A stretch of 64,000 nt of DNA from Haloarcula marismortui ATCC 43049 (GTDB lineage: Archaea; Halobacteriota; Halobacteria; Halobacteriales; Haloarculaceae). This document shows, one piece after another, positions 54,076-62,286 of this stretch; the first letter of the stretch is position 1, and the number at the start of each line of letters is the position of its first letter. The notes beneath the pieces are model-generated. The model had not been told where the DNA came from and ran no database searches. It worked only from the letters and a program-made list of their open reading frames with translations. The translations under genes and the position numbers were made by a program. The stretch lies in the NCBI RefSeq assembly GCF_000011085.1, contig NC_006395.1, positions 310,001 to 374,000 on the forward strand, read 5' to 3'.

Positions 54076-55140
54076 ATGCGAGCAGCTGTGTTAGAGGAGT
54101 ACGAGGAGCCGCTAGCTATCAGAGACGTCGAACGCCCGGACCCGGACCCGGATGGCGTCGTCGCTAAGGTCGATGCCTGCGGTGTCTGCCGGAGCGACTG
54201 GCACGGATGGGTCGGCAACTGGGACTGGTTTGATTACAAGCCACCGCGGGGCCATATTCTCGGCCACGAACCGTCGGGGACGGTCGTCGAAGTCGGCGAG
54301 AATGTTGACACAGTCAAAGAAGGGGATACGGTCGCCATCCCGTTCAATTTTGCCTGTGGCCACTGTCACGAGTGCCGTGTTGGCTATGAAAACCTCTGTG
54401 AGAACCATCTGGGGCTCGGCTTCCAGCCCGGAGCGCCGGGGGCCTTTGCCGAAGAAGTCCCGATTCCAAACGCCGACATCAACGCTGTGAAGCTCCCTGA
54501 TGGTGTGGACCCCGTCGAGGTCGCTGGCATGGGGTGCCGCTTCATGACGTCGTACCGTGGAATGGCCCATCAGGCCGACGTGAGTCGCGGTGAGTACGTC
54601 GTCGTTCAGGGGCTCGGTGGTATCGGACTGTCAGCGGTCCACATCGCGGACGCACTGGGTGGAAACGTCATCGGTGTCGACCTGATGGACGAAAAACTCG
54701 AAATGGCTGAAGAGCTGGGTGCCATCGACACCGTCAACGCAGCTGAAGAGGACGATGTCGTACAGGCGGTCCGAGATATCACGGACGGCGGCGCGCACGT
54801 CTCTCTAGACGCACTGGGGATTGAGGAGACCTGCCAGAACGCTATCGAATCGCTCAGAACGCGCGGGCGACACGTCCAGATCGGCCTAACGACGAAAGAA
54901 CAGCGAGGGTACAACTCGCTGCCCACGGATACGATCGTAATGAACGAGATTCAGGTGCAGGGCTCTAGCGGCCTCCCGCCGTCGAAGTACGGTGAGATGT
55001 TCCGGATGGTAGAGAACGGCAAGCTCGACCCCGGTGCCGTCATAACCGACAAAATCGGTCTGGAGGGCGTTAGCGACGAACTGGCTGCCATGACCGACTA
55101 CGAGACAATCGGGATTCCCGTTGTCAACGAGTTCGCCTGA
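54076..55140 (+). CDS. Zinc-dependent alcohol dehydrogenase
   Basis: A 354-residue medium-chain dehydrogenase. Catalytic zinc ligands: Cys in CGVCRSDWHGW and His-Glu in GHEPSG. Structural zinc lobe: CGHCHECRVGYENLC. NAD(P) site: VVQGLGGIGLSAVHIA with Asp in GVDLMD, suggesting NAD. TATA spacing supports MRAAVLEEYE over an upstream ATG. The aldehyde dehydrogenase begins 3 nt after the stop, so the pair converts an alcohol to an acid. Confidence 0.9.
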   Translation: MRAAVLEEYEEPLAIRDVERPDPDPDGVVAKVDACGVCRSDWHGWVGNWDWFDYKPPRGHILGHEPSGTVVEVGENVDTVKEGDTVAIPFNFACGHCHECRVGYENLCENHLGLGFQPGAPGAFAEEVPIPNADINAVKLPDGVDPVEVAGMGCRFMTSYRGMAHQADVSRGEYVVVQGLGGIGLSAVHIADALGGNVIGVDLMDEKLEMAEELGAIDTVNAAEEDDVVQAVRDITDGGAHVSLDALGIEETCQNAIESLRTRGRHVQIGLTTKEQRGYNSLPTDTIVMNEIQVQGSSGLPPSKYGEMFRMVENGKLDPGAVITDKIGLEGVSDELAAMTDYETIGIPVVNEFA

Positions 55141-55143
55141 GCT

Positions 55144-56655
55144 ATGCCTGACAGCGAGACGCGAACCGCTATGCGGGAGCGACATCTGCAGGCCCACGAG
55201 GACGCGCTAGCGGACATCGTTATCGAGCCGTGGATAGGTGGGACCTCAGTCTCAGGTTCAGAGCCGATTCCGACACGCGACCCGGTCATCGATGAACCGA
55301 TAACGGCAGTCCCGGTCTGTGATGACGAGTTGGTCAACCAAGCTGTGCAAGTCGCCTGGGACGGCTTTGAAACGTGGAGTGACCGAACACCCACGGACCG
55401 ATCACAGCGCCTTAGCGAGTGGGTTGACGTTCTGGAGGAGCACCTCGACGAGCTAGCCCTGTTAGAGTGTCTCGATACTGGCAAGCCACTGTCTGAAGCG
55501 CGCGGCGAAGTTGAAGGCGCGCTCAGGACACTCGAGTACTATGCGGCAGTTGCCAGGACACAACAGGGAAGTCAGATACCGGCACAGGGGGACCTCCATA
55601 TGTACACGAGAATGGAGCCATACGGGGTTGTCGGACAGATCACCCCCTGGAACTTCCCTGCGTGGGCGGCCGCATGGAAGTTCGGGCCTGCCCTGGCTGC
55701 CGGCAACTGTTCTGTGCTGAAGCCATCCGCGTACACCCCATTGACAACGGTCAGGATGGCACAGCTCTCAGATGGGATCTTCCCCGACGGCGTGATCAAT
55801 GTTGTCACCGGTGGTGGGTCGACGACTGGGGCCACACTAACTGAACACGAAGATGTCCGGAAGCTCTCGTTTACTGGGAGTGGCAGCGTCGGCCAGGAAG
55901 TCATGCAGACTGCCGCCGCCCGTATCGCTCCCGTGACGCTCGAACTGGGCGGGAAGTCGCCGCTTCTCGTCTTTCCCGATGCAGACATGCAAACAGCTGT
56001 CGACGCTGCCGCAGCAGGCGTCTACTACAGTACCGGTGAGATCTGTGATGCACTGTCCAGAGCAATTGTCCACGAAGACGTCCACGACGAGTTCGTCGAC
56101 CGACTGGTGGCCCGGGCTGAATCGTACACGCTCGGTGACCCGCTTGATGATGAGACGACGCTGGGGCCGTTGACCAACGAGGACCAGTTTGAGACTGTGT
56201 CGGACTATGTCACCATCGGCCGAAACGAGGGTGCTACGCTCGCCACTGGTGGCACTGCACCGGATGACCGCGCCCTCGCTGACGGTCATTACGTTGAACC
56301 GGCTGTGTTCACAGATGTCGAGCCCGATATGCGAATCGCGCGCGAAGAAATCTTTGGCCCCGTCCAGACTGTCCAGTCATTCGAGACGTATGATGAGGCC
56401 ATCGCGCTGGCGAACGACACGGAGTTTGGCCTTGCTGGAGGGGTCGCGACAGAATCGACTGATATCGCCCACCAAGCTGCCGCAGACATAGATGCAGGCG
56501 TCGTCTACATCAATGCATACGGACCGATCCGACCCGAAGGTCCGTACGGCGGGTTCAAAGAGTCGGGAATCGGCCACGACCTCGGCAGGGCGGCGGTAGA
56601 GCAGTACCAGCAACCCAAAACGGTGTACGTCAACCTCGACAGCCCTGAAATCTGA
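55144..56655 (+). CDS. Aldehyde dehydrogenase (NAD(P)+), betaine-aldehyde type
   Basis: A 503-residue ALDH. The general base Glu lies in LELGGKSP, the catalytic Cys in STGEICDALSR, and the oxyanion Asn in TPWNFPAW; the C-terminal GPYGGFKESGIGHDLG is typical. Family members oxidise betaine-, amino- or aliphatic aldehydes. The GEICDALSR form departs slightly from the usual GQxCxAxSR. Paired with the dehydrogenase 3 nt upstream. With a polyamine-type importer, an aminoaldehyde substrate is plausible. Confidence 0.9.
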   Translation: MPDSETRTAMRERHLQAHEDALADIVIEPWIGGTSVSGSEPIPTRDPVIDEPITAVPVCDDELVNQAVQVAWDGFETWSDRTPTDRSQRLSEWVDVLEEHLDELALLECLDTGKPLSEARGEVEGALRTLEYYAAVARTQQGSQIPAQGDLHMYTRMEPYGVVGQITPWNFPAWAAAWKFGPALAAGNCSVLKPSAYTPLTTVRMAQLSDGIFPDGVINVVTGGGSTTGATLTEHEDVRKLSFTGSGSVGQEVMQTAAARIAPVTLELGGKSPLLVFPDADMQTAVDAAAAGVYYSTGEICDALSRAIVHEDVHDEFVDRLVARAESYTLGDPLDDETTLGPLTNEDQFETVSDYVTIGRNEGATLATGGTAPDDRALADGHYVEPAVFTDVEPDMRIAREEIFGPVQTVQSFETYDEAIALANDTEFGLAGGVATESTDIAHQAAADIDAGVVYINAYGPIRPEGPYGGFKESGIGHDLGRAAVEQYQQPKTVYVNLDSPEI

Positions 56656-57251
56656 AGTGAAAGAATCACGAAAACCGGCGCTAGCACCCCTCCAACGGTA
56701 TCTTGCACGTTATTTTGGCACCCGCCTTCACGCGTGGAGCAGGCGGGTTCTGGTTGACTTGTTTGATGAAATACACCGAATTGTGTAATAGCTCTTGCGA
56801 GTATAGGCGTATCTGCCATAGCTACGTTGAATATACACCAAACAAATTCCGAATACGAGCTTGCTGGTAGCGTAATCCGAAAAATAGAAGCAAACTTGGT
56901 AAATATTGGCTCCTATTTCTATGGAAATCTCTAAACCTGCCGAAAAGCCCAGATATCTGTTCTGTTCCTGTTTATATATGTGTCATGCCACGGATTCCGC
57001 GTTCATACTACGGCGAACTCGGCAACGATTCTGTTGTAGCATCCGCTTCAGGTCATAGGGTTTCAATACGCCCTGTTATCTCAGTGGTACATAGTGAGTC
57101 TTCGTCGCCACTGCTCCCGCCAACGCAACTCTTTCCATGTTGTTCGGGAACCGCTCGCGAAAGGATCGCCTTTTGAACTGACTGCGCTTCGTACTTCTAG
57201 TTTCGACACCAGCCACCCCACTGCAGTGACAGGACGCCCTCGCCCGACAGA
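56656..57251. other. Intergenic region, 596 nt, with an inverted repeat
   Basis: Between the ALDH and MFS genes. Holds a strong hairpin (56720-56748) and, farther on, AT-rich stretches (56820-56980). No supportable gene. Confidence 0.4.
56720..56748. repeat. Hairpin with ACCCGCCT / AGGCGGGT arms
   Basis: Eight-base perfect arms enclosing a 13-nt loop that itself contains CACGCGTG. It could be a terminator of the dehydrogenase pair, or the relic end of an IS200/IS605-type element, whose ends carry such hairpins. Confidence 0.45.
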
Positions 57252-58490
57252 ATGACACCACAGGCTACTGATTCCGATATTTCCGAGACCACTGCTGAAT
57301 CACCTGTCCGAACAGCCAATTCGACGTGGTGGCTCGTAGCGGGTACAAGCCTCATCTCGATGGGACTGGCTGCCTACGAGATCGTTCCTGCAAGCGTTAC
57401 ACCGCTTATTCGGGAATCACTGCAGGTCGGGCCGACAGCCGCCGGTCTCGTCGTTGGGGTCATGTTCGGGACCGCTGTCGTCGTCAGCCTCCCTGTCGGT
57501 GCTGTGCTGGACCGGACCGATTCAAGAATCGCGATGGCCCTTGCGGTGGGCATATTGGTCATCGCCGGGGTGTGGGGATGGCGAGCCGGCCGGCGTGGCC
57601 AGTACGAGTCAATCCTTGCATCTCGTGCACTGGGGGGAGCCGCGTATGTCGTCGTCTGGAACGCCGGTATCGATATGGTAAGCCGGGCCGTCGATGGCTC
57701 TCACCGCGCGACAGCAGTGGGCATCTTCACTGCGAGCGGCCCGGTCGGCTTTGCACTCGGACAGGGAACGGGGCCGCTCATTGCCCACCGGTTCGGCTGG
57801 CCGGCTGTCTTTCTGGCCTTCATTGTCCCCGCAATCGTGGGGCTGGCCGTCTTCTGGCCAGCGAGCCACGGGCACGGTGGGAGCCGCGGCGATGCCCCGT
57901 CCCTGCGAGAATTCGGGGCCGTGCTCCGGAGCCCGAGCGTCTGGCTTGTCGGTGTCCTCGGCTTCCTGGGTTACGCGCTGTACCTGTTCGTGAATAGCTG
58001 GGGCTCGTCGTACCTCACACAGGGTTTGGGCTTCTCTCTGGCCGTGAGCGGGCTCGTCGTTGCTGTATTCCCCGCTGTTGGGGTGGTATCTCGAATCAGC
58101 GGCGGACTCATTTCGGACCGGGTCTTTGATGGCAGACGGCGACCGGTCGTGCTGTGGTCGTTCGGTCTCGCCGCTCCGCTTCTCCTCGGGTTTACGCAGT
58201 TTCGCTCGCTGGCACTACTTGTTGCTGTCCTCCTGCTGATCGGGTTTGCGGTCCAACTGACGCTTGGCCTCTCGTTTACGTACGTCCGCGAACTCGTCGA
58301 CCCGCGCGTCGCTGCAACGGCAGTCGCATTCCAGACTAGTATCGGCCTCGCGGGGGCGTTTGTTGCACCGATTGTCGGCGGCGCCGTGGTGAACAGAGCT
58401 GGATTCGAACCGGCGTTTTTACTGGCCGGCGCGGTCGCTATCGCTGGTATCGTTGTTGCATGGCAGGCCCCGGAGCCTGGACGCCAGTAG
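57252..58490 (+). CDS. MFS transporter
   Basis: A 412-residue twelve-helix major facilitator protein. The loop 2-3 motif appears as AVLDRTDSRIAM (cf. G-x-x-x-D-R-x-x-R), and the loop 8-9 repeat as GGLISDRVFDGRRRP. Two six-helix halves are clear. Organic acids, nitrate or drugs are possible cargos. It lies 103 nt upstream of the nitrilase gene and may import its substrate or export its product. Confidence 0.88.
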   Translation: MTPQATDSDISETTAESPVRTANSTWWLVAGTSLISMGLAAYEIVPASVTPLIRESLQVGPTAAGLVVGVMFGTAVVVSLPVGAVLDRTDSRIAMALAVGILVIAGVWGWRAGRRGQYESILASRALGGAAYVVVWNAGIDMVSRAVDGSHRATAVGIFTASGPVGFALGQGTGPLIAHRFGWPAVFLAFIVPAIVGLAVFWPASHGHGGSRGDAPSLREFGAVLRSPSVWLVGVLGFLGYALYLFVNSWGSSYLTQGLGFSLAVSGLVVAVFPAVGVVSRISGGLISDRVFDGRRRPVVLWSFGLAAPLLLGFTQFRSLALLVAVLLLIGFAVQLTLGLSFTYVRELVDPRVAATAVAFQTSIGLAGAFVAPIVGGAVVNRAGFEPAFLLAGAVAIAGIVVAWQAPEPGRQ

Positions 58491-58592
58491 GATAAGACGC
58501 GCTCAACCCCGTTTCTCACGACACAGTTCTACGACCGCATCCCGGAGAGATCGGCTCAACTGATTTGCCGGTAGCCTGTGTATTGCAAACGA

Positions 58593-59693
58593 ATGCCAGC
58601 CAAATCATTCACACTTGCGGCCGCGCAGGTAGAGCCCGTCTACCACGACAAGGAGGGAACGCTGGACAAGACATGCCGGTATATCGAGCAGGCGGGTCGG
58701 GACGGTGCAGACATTGTCGTCTTTCCGGAGACGTACTTCCCGGGGTACCCATACTGGCGGGGCAGTGTTTCTATCTCCAGATGGACTGATCTGATGGTGG
58801 ACCTCCAGAAGAACAGTCTCCACGTTGACGACGAGGCTATCGAAATACTCGGCGAGGCAGTCGCGGAAGCCGACCTCACGCTTGTGCTGGGGACGAACGA
58901 AATTAGCGATCGGCAGGGGAGCGAGACGCTCTACAATTCGCTGTTTTACTTCGACAATACCGGGGAGCTGATGGGCCGTCACCGGAAGCTAATGCCAACC
59001 CACGAGGAGCGTGCCATCTGGGGCCGTGGCGACCCGTCGAGTCTGGCCACCTACGAAACGGATGTCGGCCGACTCGGCGGGCTCATCTGCTATGAGAACC
59101 ACATGACGCTCTCGAAGGCGGCGCTGACTACAATGGGTGAGGAGATACACGCTGCTGTCTGGCCCGGTTTCTGGGAACAGCACGGTCATCCCGGAGACAA
59201 AACCCGAGCGGAGACGAGCGAAGCTGTAGACTCCTGTGATGTCTATCCCGCGATGCGTGAGTACGCCTTCGAAACCCAGTCGTTCGTCGCTGCGTGCTCG
59301 GCGTACATGAGCGAGGCTGTGCCGGACGGATTTTCGGAGGACGAACTCGGATTCAACGTCGCCGCGGGCGGGAGTATGCTGGTCAACCCGGCGGGGATTG
59401 TCAAAGCCGGTCCACTGATTGGCGAGGAAGGGCTCCTGACTGCCGAGTTCAGGGACGACGAACGCCGGGCGACAAAGGCGTACTTCGATGCGATGGGTCA
59501 TTACACCCGATGGGACGCCGTCAATCTGTCCATCAGCGACGAGACGCTAGCGCCGTCACAGCCTCAAGAAGCCAGCAAGCATGCCGTGGCCGGAAACGGC
59601 TCGCTCTCAGCAGCACGGGCACAGGCGATAGCCGACGAGTACGATGTTCCTGTCGAGGCTGTCGAAGCAGTCGTCGACGAATTAGTCGGCTAA
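58593..59693 (+). CDS. Nitrilase (carbon-nitrogen hydrolase family)
   Basis: A 366-residue enzyme with the full triad: Glu46 in VFPETYFPG, Lys in HRKLMPTHEERAIW (about residue 133), Cys in GLICYENHM (about residue 164). HRKLMPT with ERxxWGxGD and LICYENHM are the form seen in true nitrilases (cf. ICWENY), which hydrolyse nitriles to acids plus ammonia, rather than in amidases. The C-terminal extension after residue 310 is longer than in amidases. ATG start chosen over a GTG five codons upstream. True nitrilases are uncommon in archaea. Confidence 0.85.
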   Translation: MPAKSFTLAAAQVEPVYHDKEGTLDKTCRYIEQAGRDGADIVVFPETYFPGYPYWRGSVSISRWTDLMVDLQKNSLHVDDEAIEILGEAVAEADLTLVLGTNEISDRQGSETLYNSLFYFDNTGELMGRHRKLMPTHEERAIWGRGDPSSLATYETDVGRLGGLICYENHMTLSKAALTTMGEEIHAAVWPGFWEQHGHPGDKTRAETSEAVDSCDVYPAMREYAFETQSFVAACSAYMSEAVPDGFSEDELGFNVAAGGSMLVNPAGIVKAGPLIGEEGLLTAEFRDDERRATKAYFDAMGHYTRWDAVNLSISDETLAPSQPQEASKHAVAGNGSLSAARAQAIADEYDVPVEAVEAVVDELVG

Positions 59694-59733
59694 TCGGCCG
59701 CAGCTAGTCCATTCTTGAACGGACTGCAAAACG

Positions 59734-59904
59734 ATGGTCGAAGTATTACTTGTTGTAACTGTCGGGAATCAACACGACACCGTGGAAATCGAAGAGGTCG
59801 GACACAACCGACTCAATACGACCGAAGTTCGGTGGGAGGGCGACGGCCGGCAGATAAAAATCGTTGTTCGAGAACTTGTTGTTCTCGGTAGCTCTCTTTT
59901 GTGA
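59734..59904 (+). CDS. Small protein, unknown
   Basis: A 56-residue frame after the nitrilase gene beginning MVEVLLVVTVGNQHD, with alternating hydrophobic/charged residues that could form beta strands. Codon use is less GC-rich than the neighbours. It may be a degraded fragment. Confidence 0.35.
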   Translation: MVEVLLVVTVGNQHDTVEIEEVGHNRLNTTEVRWEGDGRQIKIVVRELVVLGSSLL

Positions 59905-60318
59905 TTTACTCATTTCAATATTATATACTTGCTATAGCATTCTAAGCCCGTTGGTGGATAATTACGGGTATTTATTACAGGTAATTTTAATGATTGTTAG
60001 CATATATTACCCTCAGAACGCGTGCTTCTCGCCAAATATGCCGAACGAGTGACAGATGGCCCTTGGATTGTTTTAGGTTTGTTCCGACTCCAAAGCAGAT
60101 CCCAGATTTGTTTTCAGCGGTGAAAACAAACCCTTCCGAGCACTATGCAGGTCCTCGGATTACAACCAGTTTTATATTTTTGCCCTCGTGTGTGCATCTG
60201 TGTATGTAAACATTGACGTGGAGTCCCAGCATATACACGGCAACTCACCGATGATTGTGTTCAAGTGTCGAGCCAGTATTGATCTGTGACGACTCGATAG
60301 CAGTCCGCCTCCCACACA
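59905..60318. other. AT-rich intergenic region, 414 nt, with a long palindrome
   Basis: Promoter region of the HTH-10 regulator. Contains several TATA-like stretches near 59930-60010 and 60170, plus the palindrome at 60107. Confidence 0.4.
60107..60130. promoter_or_regulatory. Palindrome with TTTGTTTTCA / TGAAAACAAA arms
   Basis: Ten-base perfect arms around GCGG, about 190 nt before the HTH-10 regulator. Long enough to be unlikely by chance; a candidate operator or a terminator hairpin. Confidence 0.55.
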
Positions 60319-60972
60319 ATGTCAATAACGACGAAAATACATATCGAACACGAACGCCTCGCGCTGGTTCCAACCTTACAGAACCTCGAAGACATAGCCA
60401 TCCGTGTCATCACACAGGGGAATACTGATCCGGGGTCCACTGTGTTTCCGTTCCTCATCGAGTATCGCGACAGGGACCGACTCGAAGAGATGCTTGATGC
60501 CGATCCGACAGTCCAGAGCTACGAACTAGTCGACTGGACCGACCAGACCGGAATATATTACATCGAACACACCCCGAAAACGAAACTTATCAGCACTGTC
60601 GTTACCGATGTCAACGGATTTCTGGTCCATACAGAGACGAAGGGCAACGGGTGGCTCGTCCGACTCTTGCTCCCTGACCGCGAGGCGCTCAATACGATCT
60701 GGGAGTACGCAAACGAGAACGACATTTCTCTCGATATCATCGAAATATACGGAAACACGGACACCGGCGGTGAGTCGTCGTACGGGTTGACCGACGAACA
60801 GCTGACCGCGCTGATAACTGCATACGAACACGGCTATTTTGGAGAACCAAGGGATATCTCTCTGAACGAAGTCGCCGACGAAATTGGACTGTCCTCGACA
60901 GCAATGAGCGGTAGACTCCGTCGTGGGATGCGGAACCTCATTGCGGCAACGATAATTGACAGAGAGGAGTGA
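60319..60972 (+). CDS. HTH-10 (bacterio-opsin activator-like) transcriptional regulator
   Basis: A 217-residue protein of the haloarchaeal Bat/HTH-10 family. The N-terminal sensing half (about residues 1-150) resembles the BAT GAF/HTH-associated domain with strands like GWLVRLLLPDRE. The C-terminal HTH-10 is YGLTDEQLTALITAYEHGYF, then LNEVADEIGLSSTAMSGRLRRG. Such proteins activate or repress a few adjacent genes. The signal is unknown. Confidence 0.88.
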   Translation: MSITTKIHIEHERLALVPTLQNLEDIAIRVITQGNTDPGSTVFPFLIEYRDRDRLEEMLDADPTVQSYELVDWTDQTGIYYIEHTPKTKLISTVVTDVNGFLVHTETKGNGWLVRLLLPDREALNTIWEYANENDISLDIIEIYGNTDTGGESSYGLTDEQLTALITAYEHGYFGEPRDISLNEVADEIGLSSTAMSGRLRRGMRNLIAATIIDREE

Positions 60973-61145
60973 GTTCACGGAACCGGTGTCGGTGAGTGCT
61001 TGGAGGGCGCTCCGATTAGCGTGGCCATTTTAGTCCGCTCCCGTGATACCGAACCATGTTTGAGGCCAGATTCTATAGTATGTGTCCAAAGATGTCAAAA
61101 ATAGATGTACCGGGACGGATAGTAGACCCACCTAACTGCGAAGAC

Positions 61146-61421
61146 CTATTCGGATCGTCGGTTTGAATCTTTTTGACGGTAGACTGGCCGTAGTGCTGTC
61201 GCGTCTTTGTTATAGCCTAACCAGACGCTCAACGCCGTCGCAGCGAAGACAAGATACACCGGGAACAGAAGGACGAGTGTGTATCCAGCAAGGACCGGAG
61301 TCAGGACATCTAGCCAATACAGTGTCGCGATCCCGGCGAGTCCACCGACAGCACTCGCAACGATCCCCAGACGAAACGCCTGAGCGGCGGCAGGACCGGG
61401 CGACAGGTGAATCGTATCCAT
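61146..61421 (-). CDS. Small membrane protein, unknown
   Basis: A 91-residue protein with two membrane segments (about residues 18-36 and 40-65) and a basic tail (RPVYRQKDSNRR). The start MDTIHLSPGP was preferred over upstream ATGs because it places the first helix normally. Convergent with the HTH-10 regulator. Confidence 0.55.
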   Translation of the reverse strand: MDTIHLSPGPAAAQAFRLGIVASAVGGLAGIATLYWLDVLTPVLAGYTLVLLFPVYLVFAATALSVWLGYNKDATALRPVYRQKDSNRRSE

Positions 61422-61549
61422 ACAATACTTTATATGGCTGAACATCATAAGTCGCGCGCGAGACACGCTATCACGGTCCGGGGTGGCACTGCCGTTAGGA
61501 AGTCATGCTAGGATAGAACTATTACCAGCAGCCCAACATAGAAATGTGT

Positions 61550-62047
61550 ATGAAACTCTCGCTGATCGCCGCCGTCGCGGCAAACGGAGTGATCGGTGCT
61601 GGCGGCGACATTCCGTGGCAGTATCCCGAGGATCTGACACATTTCAAAGAGACAACTGTCGGTCATCCAGTCATTATGGGGCGGCGAACTTTCGAGAGTA
61701 TTCGTCGTGATCTTGATGGCCCGCTGCCGGAGCGACTGAACATTGTTTTGACCACGACGCCGCACCAACTTCCTGACAGCGTCACGGCCGTTACCTCGAC
61801 GACGGCGGCGGTGGCCGAAGCAGCCGATAGTGACGCATCTACGACGTATGTCATCGGCGGAGCGACGGTGTACGAGCAGTTTCTCCCACAGGCTGACGAG
61901 CTAATTCTGACCGAACTAGCAGCAGCTTTCGACGGCGATACTGTCTTTCCGACTGTCGACTGGTCGAACTGGACAGAGATGGAACGAACGACCCACAGCG
62001 AGTTCGCTATTGTGAGGTACACCCGAACCAGCAGTGACTCAGCATGA
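61550..62047 (+). CDS. folA: Dihydrofolate reductase
   Basis: A 165-residue DHFR that reduces dihydrofolate to tetrahydrofolate with [28 protein letters not shown] gives the substrate-site Trp; [11 protein letters not shown] holds the acidic residue; [10 protein letters not shown] and [14 protein letters not shown] are NADPH motifs. Two codons upstream another ATG exists. The DmdA-like, folate-dependent enzyme follows on the same strand. Confidence 0.95.
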
Positions 62048-62253
62048 CGCATTTCCGAACAGTCACAGCGGCTGCTCGGTCGTGTTCTGTGTCGGTCGGT
62101 TCGGGCTACTACAGCCATCGGTATCGCCTGAGTAATACAGCCACGCTCCCGGTAGAATATTCATGCTCACGGGCTGTTAGGCAACGGTTCCGAGCGTTTT
62201 GTGGCCCACAAAATCCACCCCGTATATAAACCCCAGAAGCAAGTAACAATATC

Positions 62254-62261
62254 TTTTATTA
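62254..62261 (+). promoter_or_regulatory. TATA box TTTTATTA
   Basis: About 30 nt before the ATG at 62287; fits a leaderless promoter. Confidence 0.5.
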
Positions 62262-62286
62262 GCATTTCACATGTTCTTTCAGAGGC

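Noticed and set aside
48465-56914. TATTGGCTCCT occurring at 48465-48475 and 56904-56914
   Set aside because: An 11-nt match with no flanking similarity; such pairs are expected by chance in 64 kb.
56985-57176. 63-codon frame upstream of the MFS gene
   Set aside because: No domain or composition support; serine/proline-rich; likely chance in the intergenic region.
62044-62229. 61-codon frame overlapping the DHFR stop by ATGA
   Set aside because: The overlap is attractive, but the sequence is Arg/Ser/Cys-rich without any domain, and the real promoter of the next gene lies downstream.
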